DNA from: Torymus aiolomorphi
Taxonomy: Eukaryota; Arthropoda; Insecta; Hymenoptera; Torymidae
Reading direction: 5' to 3'
Length of the DNA stretch: 64,000 nucleotides
NCBI GenBank assembly: GCA_036365515.1
Contig: CM070874.1
Coordinates: 212,530,297 to 212,594,296 of the forward strand
In this document: positions 45,549 to 57,245 of the stretch, in pieces
How the letters are laid out: each line of letters starts with the position of its first letter
How positions within the stretch are numbered: the stretch's first letter is position 1
Position numbers and translations under genes: made by a program
Notes under the pieces: model-generated
What the model saw: only the letters and a program-made list of their open reading frames with translations
Databases searched by the model: none
Told to the model about the DNA's origin: nothing

Positions 45549-45834
45549 TTTTAAGTTCTGTTTGAAGTTTTTCGATTTCTGCGGCGACTAAGCTTTTAAT
45601 TTTTAATATACTTTGGTATTCTGGTCTATCCCGGATTCCGTACCAATGTTTTAGTTTTAATACCGTTTTTCGCAAGTCTATCGTTTTCCTACTTTTGTCA
45701 TGTAAATTCCAGTTATCACTTCCAATTTCTAATTGAAATATTTCACGAGAGTTTTTCTTTTTCGCACTGATTTTTAAAATTATGTTCCCTAAGAAAATTG
45801 CCCTGCGCTGGGTAAAAATCAGCACCGCTGTCAC
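45538..45834 (-). CDS. Small leader frame upstream of gag
   Basis: 98 codons from an ATG just inside the primer-binding site to a stop at 45538, overlapping the gag start by 11 bases in another frame. It has a basic N-terminus and 'HWYGIRDRPEYQSILKIKSL' near its end. I do not recognise it. It may be a real accessory frame or an extension of gag lost to a frameshift. Confidence 0.4.
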   Translation of the reverse strand: MTAVLIFTQRRAIFLGNIILKISAKKKNSREIFQLEIGSDNWNLHDKSRKTIDLRKTVLKLKHWYGIRDRPEYQSILKIKSLVAAEIEKLQTELKNGT

Positions 45835-45838
45835 CAGT
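45820..45838 (-). other. Putative tRNA primer-binding site
   Basis: Directly inside the 5' LTR the sense strand reads AC then TGGTGACAGCGGTG. It starts with the TGG that pairs with a tRNA CCA end. I cannot name the tRNA. Confidence 0.6.
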
Positions 45839-47754
45839 TGTTACGTCCCGATTCGTGTATAGATTTTAAAGGTATGATTTTACACGATCGCGCACTTTTA
45901 ACGGAAGTTCTACTTAGCTAAGCAAGGTAGTTGAGCTGCGTGGCTGGCTTGTGGTCGAGGCGGCGGCCCTTAGGGTAGGCCCCGATGATGGCGTTACGCG
46001 CGGGCTGGCTGTGCGAGGATCGTCTCGACGGAGACGTGCGTCCTTTGTCTCGTGGGCTGCTGTCACCACTCCCTGTGATCGGCGGGCAGGAAGACCCTCG
46101 TTTGCTCGGCTGGCTGCCTCTCTGGTCCAGCGTCGGCCCGTGGTGGAGATTCCTTCGGTCGCGGCGCGGACGAAATATATTTCTTTACTTTGAAGAATTT
46201 TCTTTTGACTCTTTATGCTTTTAGGAAGACTGCGATACGTTTTTGTAGGTATTCCGTGGATAAATAATAAGACAAAAGACGATTGATTTTATGTTAAAAT
46301 GTGGAGACGCTCCACGTATATTGAGAAAAATATAAAAGTGTAAAAGTATAAACGATCTTAATGGATAAAAATTACAGAGTGAATATATATCGAGAGCTCG
46401 TCTCACGAGTGGACTGCCCTAGTTGGATGGTGGAGGTTGACTGACTGCTGGCTGCTCCGCCCTGCTCTGCCTGGCTGGCTCTGGCTGCTGAAGGGGGAGC
46501 GAGTGGTGGGAGCGCTCCGGCTGTAGTGGGGCGTCCTTCCTATTGGTCGAGCGGTGGGCGTGGTTTACGCTGGTTGGCCCTCCCGCTCTAGGCTTGGCTT
46601 GGGGACGCCGTTGCTTGATGATGCCATTCAGCTTGGCGTGGGGACGCCGTTGCTTGGCATGGGTTGGTGACGCCATCATGTCGGCTTGCTTTGAGATTCG
46701 GCTTACTCCCGATATTTCTTTCTGCCTAAGCATTCTCATTCGATAATCAGTTGGGACACATCGTAATCACACTGATTACTTGGAAAGAGCATGCTTTCAC
46801 AATGACGCTTATATCTAGAGTTCTGGCATTCGATGCTTTTGATTTATCTTAATGGACATTCTTTCGCGGAAAGGATGCCTTGGAGCATGTAATGCTTACA
46901 GTAGGTGTTTAGCTTATAGATTAGGTATGTTGGCGGTGCTTGAAGAGCGGACGTGCCTTTGTACTGTATATCTGATGATTAATTGCTCTATTTTACTTAT
47001 GCGGCAGTTCGCTTGAGGAGCGGACGTGCCCGTTCTTATCTGAATGGTGCCTCGATGTGGCGAGAAAAGAATGTGTTTATAAGATTGCGAGTGCAATGCT
47101 TTGCACGAGGATTCTAAGAAATGGCTATCGTCACACGGATAATAATTCGGCAGTGCGTCTGAAGGGCGGACGTGCCTAATGTATTGCGATTATTTTTTTT
47201 GTCGGCGGATCGACTTTACATACGGCGAGAAAAGAAGGTGTGTACATAAGATAAAACGTGTTGCTCTGCACATGCGTTCTTGGAAGGCGTGGCAGATAAT
47301 CCAATTTATTATAAGTTAATGAATTACGCATTCTTCTCCTTAAGATAATTAAATGTTAGTTAACTAAGATTGATTAATAATATGACGTGTGCATATGCGT
47401 ATAGGAGCATATGTGCACGTGTACAATGAGTGTAGATATATATATATATATATATAGGTGAGTGAGAGAGTGCGCTCTCGAGACTGTGTGAATGCATATG
47501 GTAAGCTGTAGGCGGGCAAGTTACCGACGGGTGGTAAGTAATCGGCTCGAGGTAAGTAGAGAGGATTACGAGTGAAGGTAAATGCTTGAAAGGGTTGAGA
47601 GGCTGGCAACTGGTAATGTGCCAGTTTGAGGTAAAAGGGTTGTAGAGCCGGTGGCTGGTAAGGTGCCGGCTCGAGGTAAAAGAATTAATTAGATTTCTGC
47701 TCTTTATCTTGAAATGAAAAAGATCGGAGTGCATACTCGCGTTCAGACGTTACA
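45839..47754 (-). repeat. 5' LTR of the gypsy element
   Basis: 1916 bp, nearly identical to 35073-36979. Differences include 'gcttgtgg'/'gcttgcgg', 'gagcggtggg'/'gagcgatggg' and a 10-bp longer TA run at about 47437-47455. The element's promoter and polyadenylation signal should lie here; I could not place them. Confidence 0.95.
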
Positions 47755-47800
47755 CCATAACGATTCGACTGCAACTACATCGATCATATTTTCTTTATTC
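47755..47800. mobile_element. Foldback element, right arm, split by the gypsy insertion
   Basis: This stretch is complementary to 34883-34929 and restores the foldback element described at 34883-35072. The CCAT target duplication is its first four bases. Confidence 0.85.
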
Positions 47801-48932
47801 CTTATCAATCTTTATCAATTCCATACTTTTACATAAATCTCACTGTTGCCTAACTTTTAATTTTCCCTTCCTATCTGCGGGGCGGGGAAACCTATAGACA
47901 AACCTCGTGGGATAAATCCTTTAGAAAAATACCGCCCCAAGATGACTCGGTGTATCTATTGGAAGAAATTCAGTATGGATATCTAGGTCACATTCCGTAG
48001 GCATAAACACCGAAACTGTAAACCGAAACCGCATATGCGGGAATAATGGAAATTAGCGGGAATAAAAATTTTTATTCCCGCTAATATAACATTGTCTATA
48101 ATTGGCTACGTTTCCAGTGAATTTGGTTAAAACTAACATAATTATATGTCAAAAATAAAAAATAAATGATTTATTAGAAAAAACCGCAACCTACGTTATA
48201 CCTTTAGGGCTCCGCCAGTGTCGCGAACCGCGACGTATTGGAATACGTTGTTTCATGGAGCTTTACTGTTTCAAGTATTTCAAGTCTATAAAATGGCCAC
48301 AGTGGAGCTAGGAATAAAGTACTATATGTAACATGGGACTAAAGTCGATCATTCCCTTGGGTGATCACTGCCCGAGCGAGCGTAGCGAAGTGAGGGCAGT
48401 GAACTCACCCACGGGAACAATCAGCGACTTTAGTTACTTGTTACATAATGTATACTATTATTTTTAAAAGAATATATTTATTATGGCCAGTTTTTAGAAT
48501 AAAGTATGAAGTATTTTTAAAAATCATAAATAAAAAATCAAGAAGTTTAAATTTAGAATTTTTAACCATAGAGAAAAGTGAATGGCGAAAACACTGTTTC
48601 CGTGGCCGATAAAATTCCATGGCTGCACCAAAGTTCTTTTGTGCATTTTTCTAATTATTAGTTAATTAATTGCAATATTCTAAAATAATTGGGAATTTTC
48701 ACTATAAATGCATTACGAAAGCCGGCACCGCCGGCCTGAGTGCTTCGAGATGAAGGACAAAGCGCACCGCGCTGTGCTGCGCCGAGTTGTGCCGCGCCAT
48801 AGCCAGCCTTCTGCCGCGCCGTTCCGTTCCTGTATTCTATTTATATTGGAGTTTTATACCAATATAAATAGATAAGATAAAGATAAGAATATAGGAACCG
48901 AACGACACGACCTGAGCAGGCACAGTACATAT
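47801..48932. repeat. Non-coding region with palindromes
   Basis: A perfect 34-bp palindrome lies at 48052-48085 ('attagcgggaataaaaa' and complement). A foldback of about 130 bp lies at about 48324-48452 (arms 'atgtaacatgggactaaagt' and near complement, with inner 'cactgccc'/'gggcagtg'). GC-rich 'gccggcaccgccggc' and a partial inverted repeat around 'ctatttatattgg' lie at about 48720-48900. No gene seen. Confidence 0.6.
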
Positions 48933-49168
48933 GCTGGTTCTACTACAACCTACCGAATTTTTTTGGCGTGTTCGTCAAAATAACTAGAGCGTATTGGTAA
49001 CATTCACAGAGCTAACCTTCTAAAAAATAATCGCACGATATTGAGTTTACTCGTAAACACAATATTGTACTGTTATTCTTTTAGAAGGTTGGTTCTGTGA
49101 ATGTTACCAACACGCTCTAGTGATTTTGACGAACACGCCAAAAAAATTCGGCAGGTTGTAGAACCAGC
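48933..49168. mobile_element. Foldback MITE, GCTGGTTCTAC ends
   Basis: The arms start 'gctggttctactacaacct' and end 'ggttgtagaaccagc'. About 85 bp of each arm pair, including 'ttggcgtgttcgtcaaaat' and 'agagcgt(a/g)ttgg'. The centre is AT-rich. Target duplication unclear. Confidence 0.8.
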
Positions 49169-49555
49169 ACAAGGCCTTGTTTATCTGTACGGAAAGGCGC
49201 AAGCATATAGCATGGCGCGGTGCGACATGACGTAGGCGCAACGCAGCGTGGTACTTATGATACCGAAATCTTCCCGGCGCTCGCGGATTACGTGGAAAGA
49301 CACGATGCTTGGACAGATAACGACGCTAATAGCATACACAGAACAAAGCGCAGGCTGATGATCCACAGTGCGTCTATAATAAGCCAACGGACATGTTCTA
49401 CTTCCTAGTATTGCTGAAACCGCTGTCGATGCACCGCCAAATCGAACAAATTTTAAGAATCTATATTATAAGAATAGAATACTATACTAAAATATATAGT
49501 GAGCATGTACACGCCACACACACACACACTTGGTAATAAATAGTATAGTACATTT
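49169..49555. other. Intergenic, no gene seen
   Basis: Short frames on both strands without any motif. A short 'acac' microsatellite lies at about 49515. Confidence 0.4.
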
Positions 49556-49745
49556 CGACACGGGAGGGGAAGTCGATTATTTAGCTGGTATGACTTTTTG
49601 CAAGAGCGAAGCGAGTGCGAAAAAGTTACACCACCTAAATAATCGACTTACGCACTAGTTTCGAACGGTATTTTATACCACGAGCGCCGAAAAATCATAT
49701 CAAAGTTGTGATTTTGAGGTTAGAGTGGTATAAAATTAATTAAAC
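49556..49745. repeat. Dispersed foldback repeat D, copy 1
   Basis: Two hairpins: one around 'gcgaagcgagtgc' with 'agtcgattattta' arms, and a second with 'tttataccacgag' against its complement. The second, including 'gaaaaatcatatc' and 'gttgtgattttgaggtta', recurs at about 56383-56540. Confidence 0.65.
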
Positions 49746-50510
49746 CATAGAACCGTTACTCACAATAATTGATTTCGCTTTCTCCATGCCCACGATTTCG
49801 AATAGTTGCGACTAGCCCTCTTTTTTGTCTTGCCCATCTTGCTTCACTAGATACTCTCTCCTTCGACAATTTAACACTTCAAGTAATTTTTGATAAAAAA
49901 GCGTGTTTTAAGACAACTTCCTTGTAAAAATAAGTGATGATCACTGCGTCTGGTCTACGTTCCCTCCAGGAGCAGAAGACAATAAAAAAAGACGTTGAAA
50001 ATTAAAAAAGATTTACAGAGCCACTAGCGGACCAGACAAAAACTTTATTGTTCGATTCTAACGCATTTGAATTTTAATTATTTCAAACCATTCCTCTTAC
50101 ATACTAGCCAGTTCAGGCGCGCTTTGCGCGCTCTTCCTTTACCTCCTTGATTATACCTATACAACTAATATTGAAATATTATAAGGGACTGTCTTCAATA
50201 GGTGAATGATGCGTTATGCATGATGCATTATGCATGATGAAAAAAATTTTGTTGTCCGATATCTACTGAATTTGTAGTCAGTGGTTGAAGAAGAACACAC
50301 CTTGTCTCTAAGCGGGTGTCATACATAACCACTGACTACAAACAAAGTTTTTGGTCACACCGTGCTATAAACCTTTTTTTTCATAAACATGTAGCACAAC
50401 ACATTTGTTAATAAGCTTGCTTTGTTGCATGTTTACACTTTTTCACCTAAACCTTATAATCAAACTCTACTGCGCATGTACGAGTGCAGAGAGCAACCTG
50501 CGATGACCGT
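49746..50510. other. Intergenic with one short perfect hairpin
   Basis: 'tttgtagtcagtggtt' at 50271-50286 pairs perfectly with 50327-50342. A run of 'atgatgcattatgcatgatg' repeats precedes it. No gene seen. Confidence 0.5.
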
Positions 50511-50513
50511 TTA

Positions 50514-50849
50514 GGCCCTAGACACATAAGCGCGTTAGCTCGCGTTTGGCTGCGGGTGGCCGCGGGTGGTCGCAGTCGGCCGCGGTCAGCCGCGGTAAGA
50601 GCGCACGCGCTCGCTTCTCTCATCGGTCGTCATAGGCGTGCGCGTCCGTTGAGTCCGCTTCCAGCCAATGCGAGAAGCGAGCGCGTGCGCTCTTACCGCG
50701 GCTGATCGGCGTCTTAGGCGTACGCGTCCGCTAAGCTCGCTTCCAACCAATGGGAGAAGCGAGCGCGTGCGCTCTTATCGCGTCCGACCGCGGCCGACCG
50801 CAGCTGACCGCAGCCAAACGCGAGCTAACGCGCTTATGTGTCTAGGGCC
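50514..50849. mobile_element. Harbinger-like MITE with TTA target duplication
   Basis: The 336-bp element has ends 'ggccctagacacataagcgc' and their complement and is flanked by TTA (50511-50513 and 50850-50852). The interior is GC-rich, with repeated 'gagcgcgtgcgctctta' blocks that also pair. Frames at 50484 and 50668 are readings of these repeats. The GGCCCT start and TTA duplication fit PIF/Harbinger. Confidence 0.85.
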
Positions 50850-52380
50850 TTAGAGGACTGCATCGTCGTCTCCTGACGATGTGCGTGGGCTTGTCGTCGG
50901 CAAAATCACTGTGCTAGCCGATCTACCTTCTATCTTATTAATCGAACACCTACGCTACCTACACATATGCATATACACACAGATTGACGAGGATCTGAAC
51001 GAACAAATTGTTGGGTTAAGTACTGTGGTAGGTGATCGCGCGGCACGAGCTGCGATGCTTCGAAGAGCAGCTAGGTTAGCCGTAGGCGCCGAGCCGTCCT
51101 ATCTTCAAAACTATACTATACTAACAACGTTGATTTAGAAATTACTCACCGAATACTTAACATGATACAGGACGCGGGCGTCTTTATAGTCAGCACGAGG
51201 AAATCACAGGCCACAGCTACCGAGAAAGCAGATATACGCGCGCGAAAGTAAAGGTTACACAGTTTCATATATATATGATACTTTTCATCGAAGCGCTCCC
51301 GCACCTGTTGATAAGTATGTACATCTCGAAGAAACAGCATAATAAACTATAAAAAATTGTAAAATCTCTGTAACTGTTAACAATTGATAATGACTAAATC
51401 ACTATAAATAATTGTTATTTACGTCCCAATTTCGATATAATTTTAACTCTTTTTTACACTTCCTTTAATATTTATTTAAATTTTTTTAACAGTTTATCTC
51501 AATAATCGCATATTTTTTAACGATTCTTAAAAATAAATTTTTTTACTATAAAACATATTGTGCCTTGGTATAATTTTTCTTAAAATAAAGAATGTTTGGG
51601 CTCTATAAATGTTCATAACAGACGAAAAATGCTAATAAAAAAAACAGTGTAGCACGATCATACACGATATACGAATTTTCTACATTACTCAATATAAAAC
51701 CCACATAGAAATTTATCCCACAGTAATTGACTCATATTATCTGCTTACGGACGCAGTGACTGGCCCACACCATTATACTTTCACAAATAACCTTTTCTGT
51801 CAATTTTCTTATTTTTCTCGATGATAGAAAACGCTTCTCTTTTTCCCTTTTCCATCGCGATGAAGCCATAACTTCTTATTGAGCTGAAAAAGTATATGAA
51901 AAATATATTATCAAGAAAATTAAAAATTTGAAATCAAATTATTCAGTTATAAAGAGCACCTACTTGACGGTTTTTGTGTATACGTGTATTTACTGTAGTT
52001 TAATTTAAGTATCGTTCAACCCGATACAGCTTGACCACTCGCTTTTTTTAGTTGTAGTTGTAATTCAAGTATACAACTGTAGAGGTTAAGTAAAGTATGT
52101 TTGGCGCACGTTGTTTTTAGTTTTTGTTTGTAGAAACAAAACACGAAATTAGTCTCATAAGTTGACCAATAAAGAATAAAGAACTATAGAAAATGTAGTA
52201 AACAATACTTGAAGCCAAGTAACGTTTCGAATTGATGTGTCGAATGAGTCTGTAAATGGACGTAGTTCTTCCTATTTCACCAAAGATGAATATGGAGATC
52301 GACACAGACCGAGGAAAAGATGGCGATCCACGCGCGTGTCGTGGACTTATGAGTGCAAAGGTTGGTAACATCGTGAGTTA
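50850..52380. other. Region upstream of the host gene, no gene recognised
   Basis: A forward frame (50881-51138) has no motif. 51350-52080 is AT-rich. The promoter of the downstream gene is likely within 52.1-52.6 kb but shows no clear TATA or initiator that I can defend. Confidence 0.4.
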
Positions 52381-52664
52381 CCAACTTTTAACGTCGTGGG
52401 CAGGATAATTCTCCCGCATTGGACAACACTGGTCGAGGTCGAGAAGTTGGTCGCGCACGCTGTTGCCAACTTTCACATTGGTGAACTATGAGAAAAGTGC
52501 GGAGGAGAATTCTCCCGTTTCTTGACAACACTGCAGCACTCGTGGTAAGTAGGCGTGGTGCTATTACTCGCGGCTGCGTGTTGCGGCTACGCTCGCTCGT
52601 TCTCGCTAAAGGTATAGAGGTACTTATAAGTACGCACGACCGGCACATCCTTCTTCCTGGATTT

Positions 52665-55599
52665 ATGGAAAAACCTGGCATCGAAGTACGTTGTAATACT
52701 CGAGGCTTTCAACTGGGTAAGAAGATAAACGCAAACATAATGACTGGAACTAGAGTTACTAGAGGGGATAAAAGTAAGTATAAAATTGTTTAACAAAAAG
52801 AATTTTTCATTCAAAAACATTAGGCAAAAATAAGTTGTAACAAATAGTACGATTGAGGCTCTGAATACGAAAAGGAGACATAATGTGTGTTGATTATATA
52901 GGTTATGTCCTACTTTGATATGTTACACAGAAAATATATTAAAATACCGCGATTACAGTGTTAAATAAGTCACACAACCAATTTATAATTGTTGTTACTT
53001 AGTCAGTTCAATTTATTTATAAGTTTATGACAAATGTAAGTACATATGATTATATAGAGTATATTACATTTTATAAATTATTCAAATAATAGTGAAAAGT
53101 GATGTGAATTTGGGTACCACACAAACCCTTTAGACACAAGTCATACATTACAATTTTAAGCTTTCTTCATGTAATGTCAACTATTCATGCAGTAACTGAA
53201 ATTTAAATCTTGTCGAGCTATTTATCTTCTTCTAGTGCTATAATTGCTTTAGAGTAAGGTTCGTGACGTAATAATTTTGGACTAATTTCTTATTTTTTAG
53301 ACCCATTAATTTCCATACATCCATCGCATAATGTTATCAGTTACTTTCAATCCAATGACATATTAAATTAACAATAATAAAATTTTTCTACTTTTGATGC
53401 CGAAAAATCAAATACTAAAAATGGACAAATATTAATTGTATATATTTTAATAAATGTATACATATTTAGATAAATAATAACATGAAATACTTATCCTAGA
53501 TATAATTTTTTTAAGATTACTGTTAAAGTTAATAATTTGTACTATAACATTACTAAATAGAAATTGAGATGCAATTTCAACACAGTCCTTACCCTATTGA
53601 TTTTTAATTTCACTCAAATGGTGAAATAATGCATTTGTAAAATGATTTTCTGTAAATTTATGCTGTTACAATCTCCATCCCCTTTACTTTGTAGAAAATA
53701 AGCAAACCTACAAATAAAAATATTTTCTTGTTTTTGTTTTTATTGCAATATATAAACTTTTCTTACAGCCAAACGTAAATCTGCTGGAGATATCGAGTCC
53801 ATTTTAAGAAAGAGTACAAGACAGCAACGAAAAAATTCACAGGTAATCATGAACATAAAAATTAAAATAATTTTTTTGGTGGAAATTAGTCTAATATGTT
53901 TTACTTTTTAAGTAGAATGAACACTTTCTTATTGTAAAAATGTAAATTCATAAAGGTTTTAAGAATAAAATGTTTAAAATATGTACATGTACTAAAGATT
54001 AGTATTTTGCAGGACAATAACATGACAGAAGATGAGTTGAGGGGTTCAACTTTGCCTATAGCTCAGAAGCGGATACATGAGAAATTTATATATTTTCATG
54101 ATCCCATAACTCTGCCACCATTTAGGCCAATTACCTCACATGAAACAGCAACCACTACCACAATCTCACAGCAAACAGCTATAACTGCCATACCCCTACA
54201 ACAAACAGCAACAACTGCCATAACCTCACAGAAAACAGGAACAACTGCCACAACCTCACAACAGCAGATGCTACACACATCTTTACCCATATCGCAGATG
54301 CCATTAACCACATCAGATTCCGAGCAGATGCCATTAACCACCTCAGCCGCCCAGCAGGTGCCATTAACCACCTCAGCCTCCCAGCAGATGCCATATATAA
54401 CTTTAGGCTCACAACAAATGTATACCTCGATCAACTCATCGCAGCCAATAATGACCACCTCAGTTTGGCAGCAGGAGGCATGCACAACCTCAGAGTCACA
54501 ACATATACCATCTAACACCACCTCGACGACCTCACAGCAAGCGACAATGACCACCTCTGCTTCAGCAGTAACGCAAATACCAAATACAGGCTGCCCACCC
54601 ATGCCACTCTATACAAATAGCGTTGGTCAGAGTGCCTCGACGTATGTTGTAACAGCAAATCCAGTTCATTCCGCTCAAAGACACTCGCTACTACATAATG
54701 TAATAAGAGAAGACAATCATGATGTAAATTTTCAACAACAAACATATGCTCAAGTAATTATGAATATTTAAACTAAATTAAAACAAGTTTTTCTAGTCCT
54801 TATATTTTTAACACGGTTTAGTTTTAAAATATAATTGTAAATACTTTCTTATCAAAATTTAGATAGTTTAAATATATACACACATTGAAGCTTAGTATAT
54901 ATTTTCAGGCTAACGAGGTTTTACAATATACATTCCCACAGCATATTCCACCAGCATCCTATGTTCCAAGAGCGCCACCATCGTACCCACCTAATTTTTC
55001 TATACCGCCACCAGGATTCGGCATGTCCACTCAATCTTCAGCTTCAGGAGTAAGAAATTTGCCGACGGGCCGATACCCATCGGGATCAGAGCAGAACCGG
55101 TTCAGAGATAGCGATTTACAGGCGGAATATGAAGCTTACTCTTCTTCTGAAGATGATAGAGTAAGATGTCTTACAAATATTCGTAATATCCACTAAGAAT
55201 AATATTAATTTAATACGAATTTATTCATTTTTAGGACAATGAAGATAACTTAGTGGCGAATGAAGCAATTGGCCGTCTAAAAAAGGTAACAAATCACAAA
55301 AAGAATTTATTTAATTTTTATTTCATTTGATATGATTGTATATGTATTCAAACGTTAATGTAATCATTGTAATTATTTTTCAGAGAATAAAATTCTTGAA
55401 AACAAAATTAAAACGTGTAAAGTATTTGCTAACAACAAAAAATATAGAAAACGACCAATTAAAACAGGATCTAGCTCGGAAAGAAAATATGGTTTGTTCA
55501 TTGTGTTAGAGTAAATATTTTATTGTAATTAACAAAATTAATTAATCCTTTGTTTTCTTATTTCAGCTATATCGCACCACTGGCAAGGGTTTCTGTTAA
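52665..55599 (+). CDS. Seven-exon host gene, Ser/Thr/Gln-rich protein with C-terminal coiled coil
   Basis: Proposed coding exons are 52665-52773, 53769-53842, 54013-54753, 54909-55160, 55235-55285, 55384-55491 and 55567-55599. Every junction has GT...AG and all phases agree, giving about 455 residues. The frame is open further upstream, so another ATG at 52488 would give about 514. Exon 3 (247 codons) is low complexity, with repeated 'QQMPLTTS' and 'TTTSQQ' units. Exon 4 has a Pro-rich stretch and then an acidic Ser patch. Exons 5-7 encode a Lys-rich coiled coil ending in 'TTGKGFC'. I do not recognise the family. An acidic/coiled-coil protein with a Ser/Thr/Gln tract could be nuclear, but this is a guess. 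The first exon is the least certain. Confidence 0.75.
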
Positions 55600-55656
55600 A
55601 ACTAATTAATATTATAGTAATTAGATTTATATGTACTAACAAACATAAATTTTGTA

Positions 55657-55662
55657 ATAAAA
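55657..55662 (+). terminator. Polyadenylation signal of the host gene
   Basis: AATAAA 58 bp after the stop codon, with a second AATAAA at about 55673. Confidence 0.65.
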
Positions 55663-55849
55663 CATTGTAAAAATAAATTACATATGTATTTTATAGATAT
55701 AGTTACCTTATAATAATTATGTTTGGAATAAATATTTAAAATAAGATTCAAATAAAATATTTCGCTTGTAATAGGATAATTCTATCTCTAGAGCTTGCAA
55801 TGAAGCACCAAACACAAACACTGATAGGCGACTTGTACTATACTAATGT

Positions 55850-56260
55850 ATAGTATTACTACCTTTCTAAATTTGAATACGTGAAATTTTCACTTATTTT
55901 AGAAGTGAACGTCTTTTTTACTCATTAAATAAGTAAAAATTTAACATGTGAAACCCTATATCATTCACTTGTTTGAAAGTTAAAAAAGTCGTTCACTTCC
56001 ATAATAATTGAATTAATTCTTTAATAATTTTTTATTCACTTATTCATAAGCGAATTTTTCAGCCATTAAATATGGTTTCACTTATTTTTTTAGTGAAATA
56101 ATAGACTTCACTTATTTAATATGGCAATATTCACTTATTCGTAGTCAACATTCACATATTCGCAGTGGACGACTTTTTACCCTTTTATTTTCCAAATAAG
56201 TGAATATTGACATGCATTATGCAATAAGTGAATTTTTACTTATTCAAATTAAAAGAATAC
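55850..56260. repeat. Cluster of TTCACTTATT / AATAAGTGAA motifs
   Basis: Over ten copies or near copies of 'ttcacttatt' in both orientations lie within 410 bp (for example near 55888, 56030, 56090, 56140, 56205 and 56230). They have no fixed spacing, and several can pair into hairpins with 'aagtgaacg'/'cgttcactt'. No gene is present. It could be a degenerate foldback element or a binding-site cluster. Confidence 0.6.
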
Positions 56261-56382
56261 CTACAAAAATGGTATTGATTTTAAAGAATAAGCGCCTATA
56301 TTAGCCGGTAGAGCCACTTATATTAAATTAAATCGCTAAAAATTTAGGAGCTCACATGAACTAATAAATGGATGCAAATAGT

Positions 56383-56540
56383 ACTTTTCGAGATGGGCGT
56401 GAAAGTAGAGGGAAGCGAGAGCGAGAAGTCACATGAGGTAAATAATCTACTTTCCTACTAGTCTCGAACCGTGTGTTATACCACGAGTACCGAAAAATCA
56501 TATCCAAGTTGTGATTTTGAGGTTAAAGTGGTATAAAATA
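56383..56540. repeat. Dispersed foldback repeat D, copy 2
   Basis: Shares 'gaaaaatcatatc', 'gttgtgattttgaggtta' and 'gtggtataaaat' with 49556-49745, plus a similar purine-rich left part. Confidence 0.65.
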
Positions 56541-56590
56541 TTTTAATAATTTTTATATTCAAATTTTCCGCTTTATATATTCAATATAAA

Positions 56591-56595
<5 letters not shown>

Positions 56596-56652
<57 letters not shown>

Positions 56653-56900
56653 TTCTCGAAAGGGGTTTATAAAGCCCGTTTTTTTATATATAGGGGTTTA
56701 TGGAGCCCGATTTTGATTATGCAGCCCGGGCTTCATAATATTTCTAAATATAGGGGTTTATGCGGCCCGACCTAGAGTCTATAACCCCAGGGTCCATTAT
56801 TTCTTTAGTCACTTGCCATAGGGAACTCTCGGCTTTAGGTACTAATATACAGGGTTGGGCTTCATAAACCCCGATAAGTGTATCTATATATATATATATA
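56596..56900. repeat. (TA)n microsatellite and GGGGTTTAT foldback repeat
   Basis: A pure TA run lies at about 56596-56645. It is followed by three 'ggggtttat(a/g)(a/g/c)(a/g)gcccg' units and an inverted 'gggcttcataaacccc' near 56866, then another short TA run. No gene. Confidence 0.65.
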
Positions 56901-57245
56901 ATGGAAATTATATTATAACGCCATCTAGCGTTAAACGTGTGAACAAATCTTTTCCAAGCAGTGTCGTCTGCTTTTTATTACACATAACAGCACCTCTGAT
57001 TTTTCAAATTTTGTCGTCGTTTTAACACTTATTATTGTGTAATGTATTTTTTGTACCGCAAGCACGATTTTCGCGTTTTTTGAACTTATTAATAGAGCCG
57101 AAAGCGATCGCTTGCCGACCAGCGGGAAAAAGTTTTCCCGCCCGCTGTCGCTTTTGAATGGAGTTTTCAAGATTGTTTAAGAAAATCATCGATATTTTGA
57201 AAAAACGCAAAAATCTATACTTGCAATACAAAAAATATGGTGTGC
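56901..57245. other. Non-coding, short hairpin
   Basis: 'agcgggaaaa' pairs with 'ttttcccgcccgct' at about 57120-57145. Open frames are short and without motif. Confidence 0.4.

Larger units (their letters stand above)
35073..47754 (-). mobile_element. Full-length Ty3/gypsy retrotransposon with viral-type env
   Basis: This is a 12.7-kb element on the minus strand with 1.9-kb LTRs, 5'-TG...CA-3' ends and a 4-bp CCAT target duplication (35069-35072 and 47755-47758). The sense order is 5' LTR, primer-binding site, small leader frame, gag, pol (protease, RT, RNase H, integrase), env, purine tract, 3' LTR. RT-RNaseH before integrase defines Ty3/gypsy. gag and pol are open. env carries one frameshift. 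The LTRs differ by about 12 substitutions, an A/T-repeat length change and one base indel in ~1.9 kb, so insertion was recent. Confidence 0.95.

Noticed and set aside
35073..47754. An endogenous chuvirus integrated on its own
   Set aside because: The glycoprotein lies inside a gypsy element, between pol and the polypurine tract and sharing its target duplication, so it is an env gene of that element.
48720..48800. Possible tRNA or other structured RNA in the GC-rich patch
   Set aside because: I could not fit a cloverleaf or any known RNA. The pairing seen is short palindromes.
54096..54602. 168-codon minus-strand frame opposite exon 3 of the host gene
   Set aside because: It is an antisense reading of the Ser/Thr/Gln repeat, and the plus strand has a consistent splice model.
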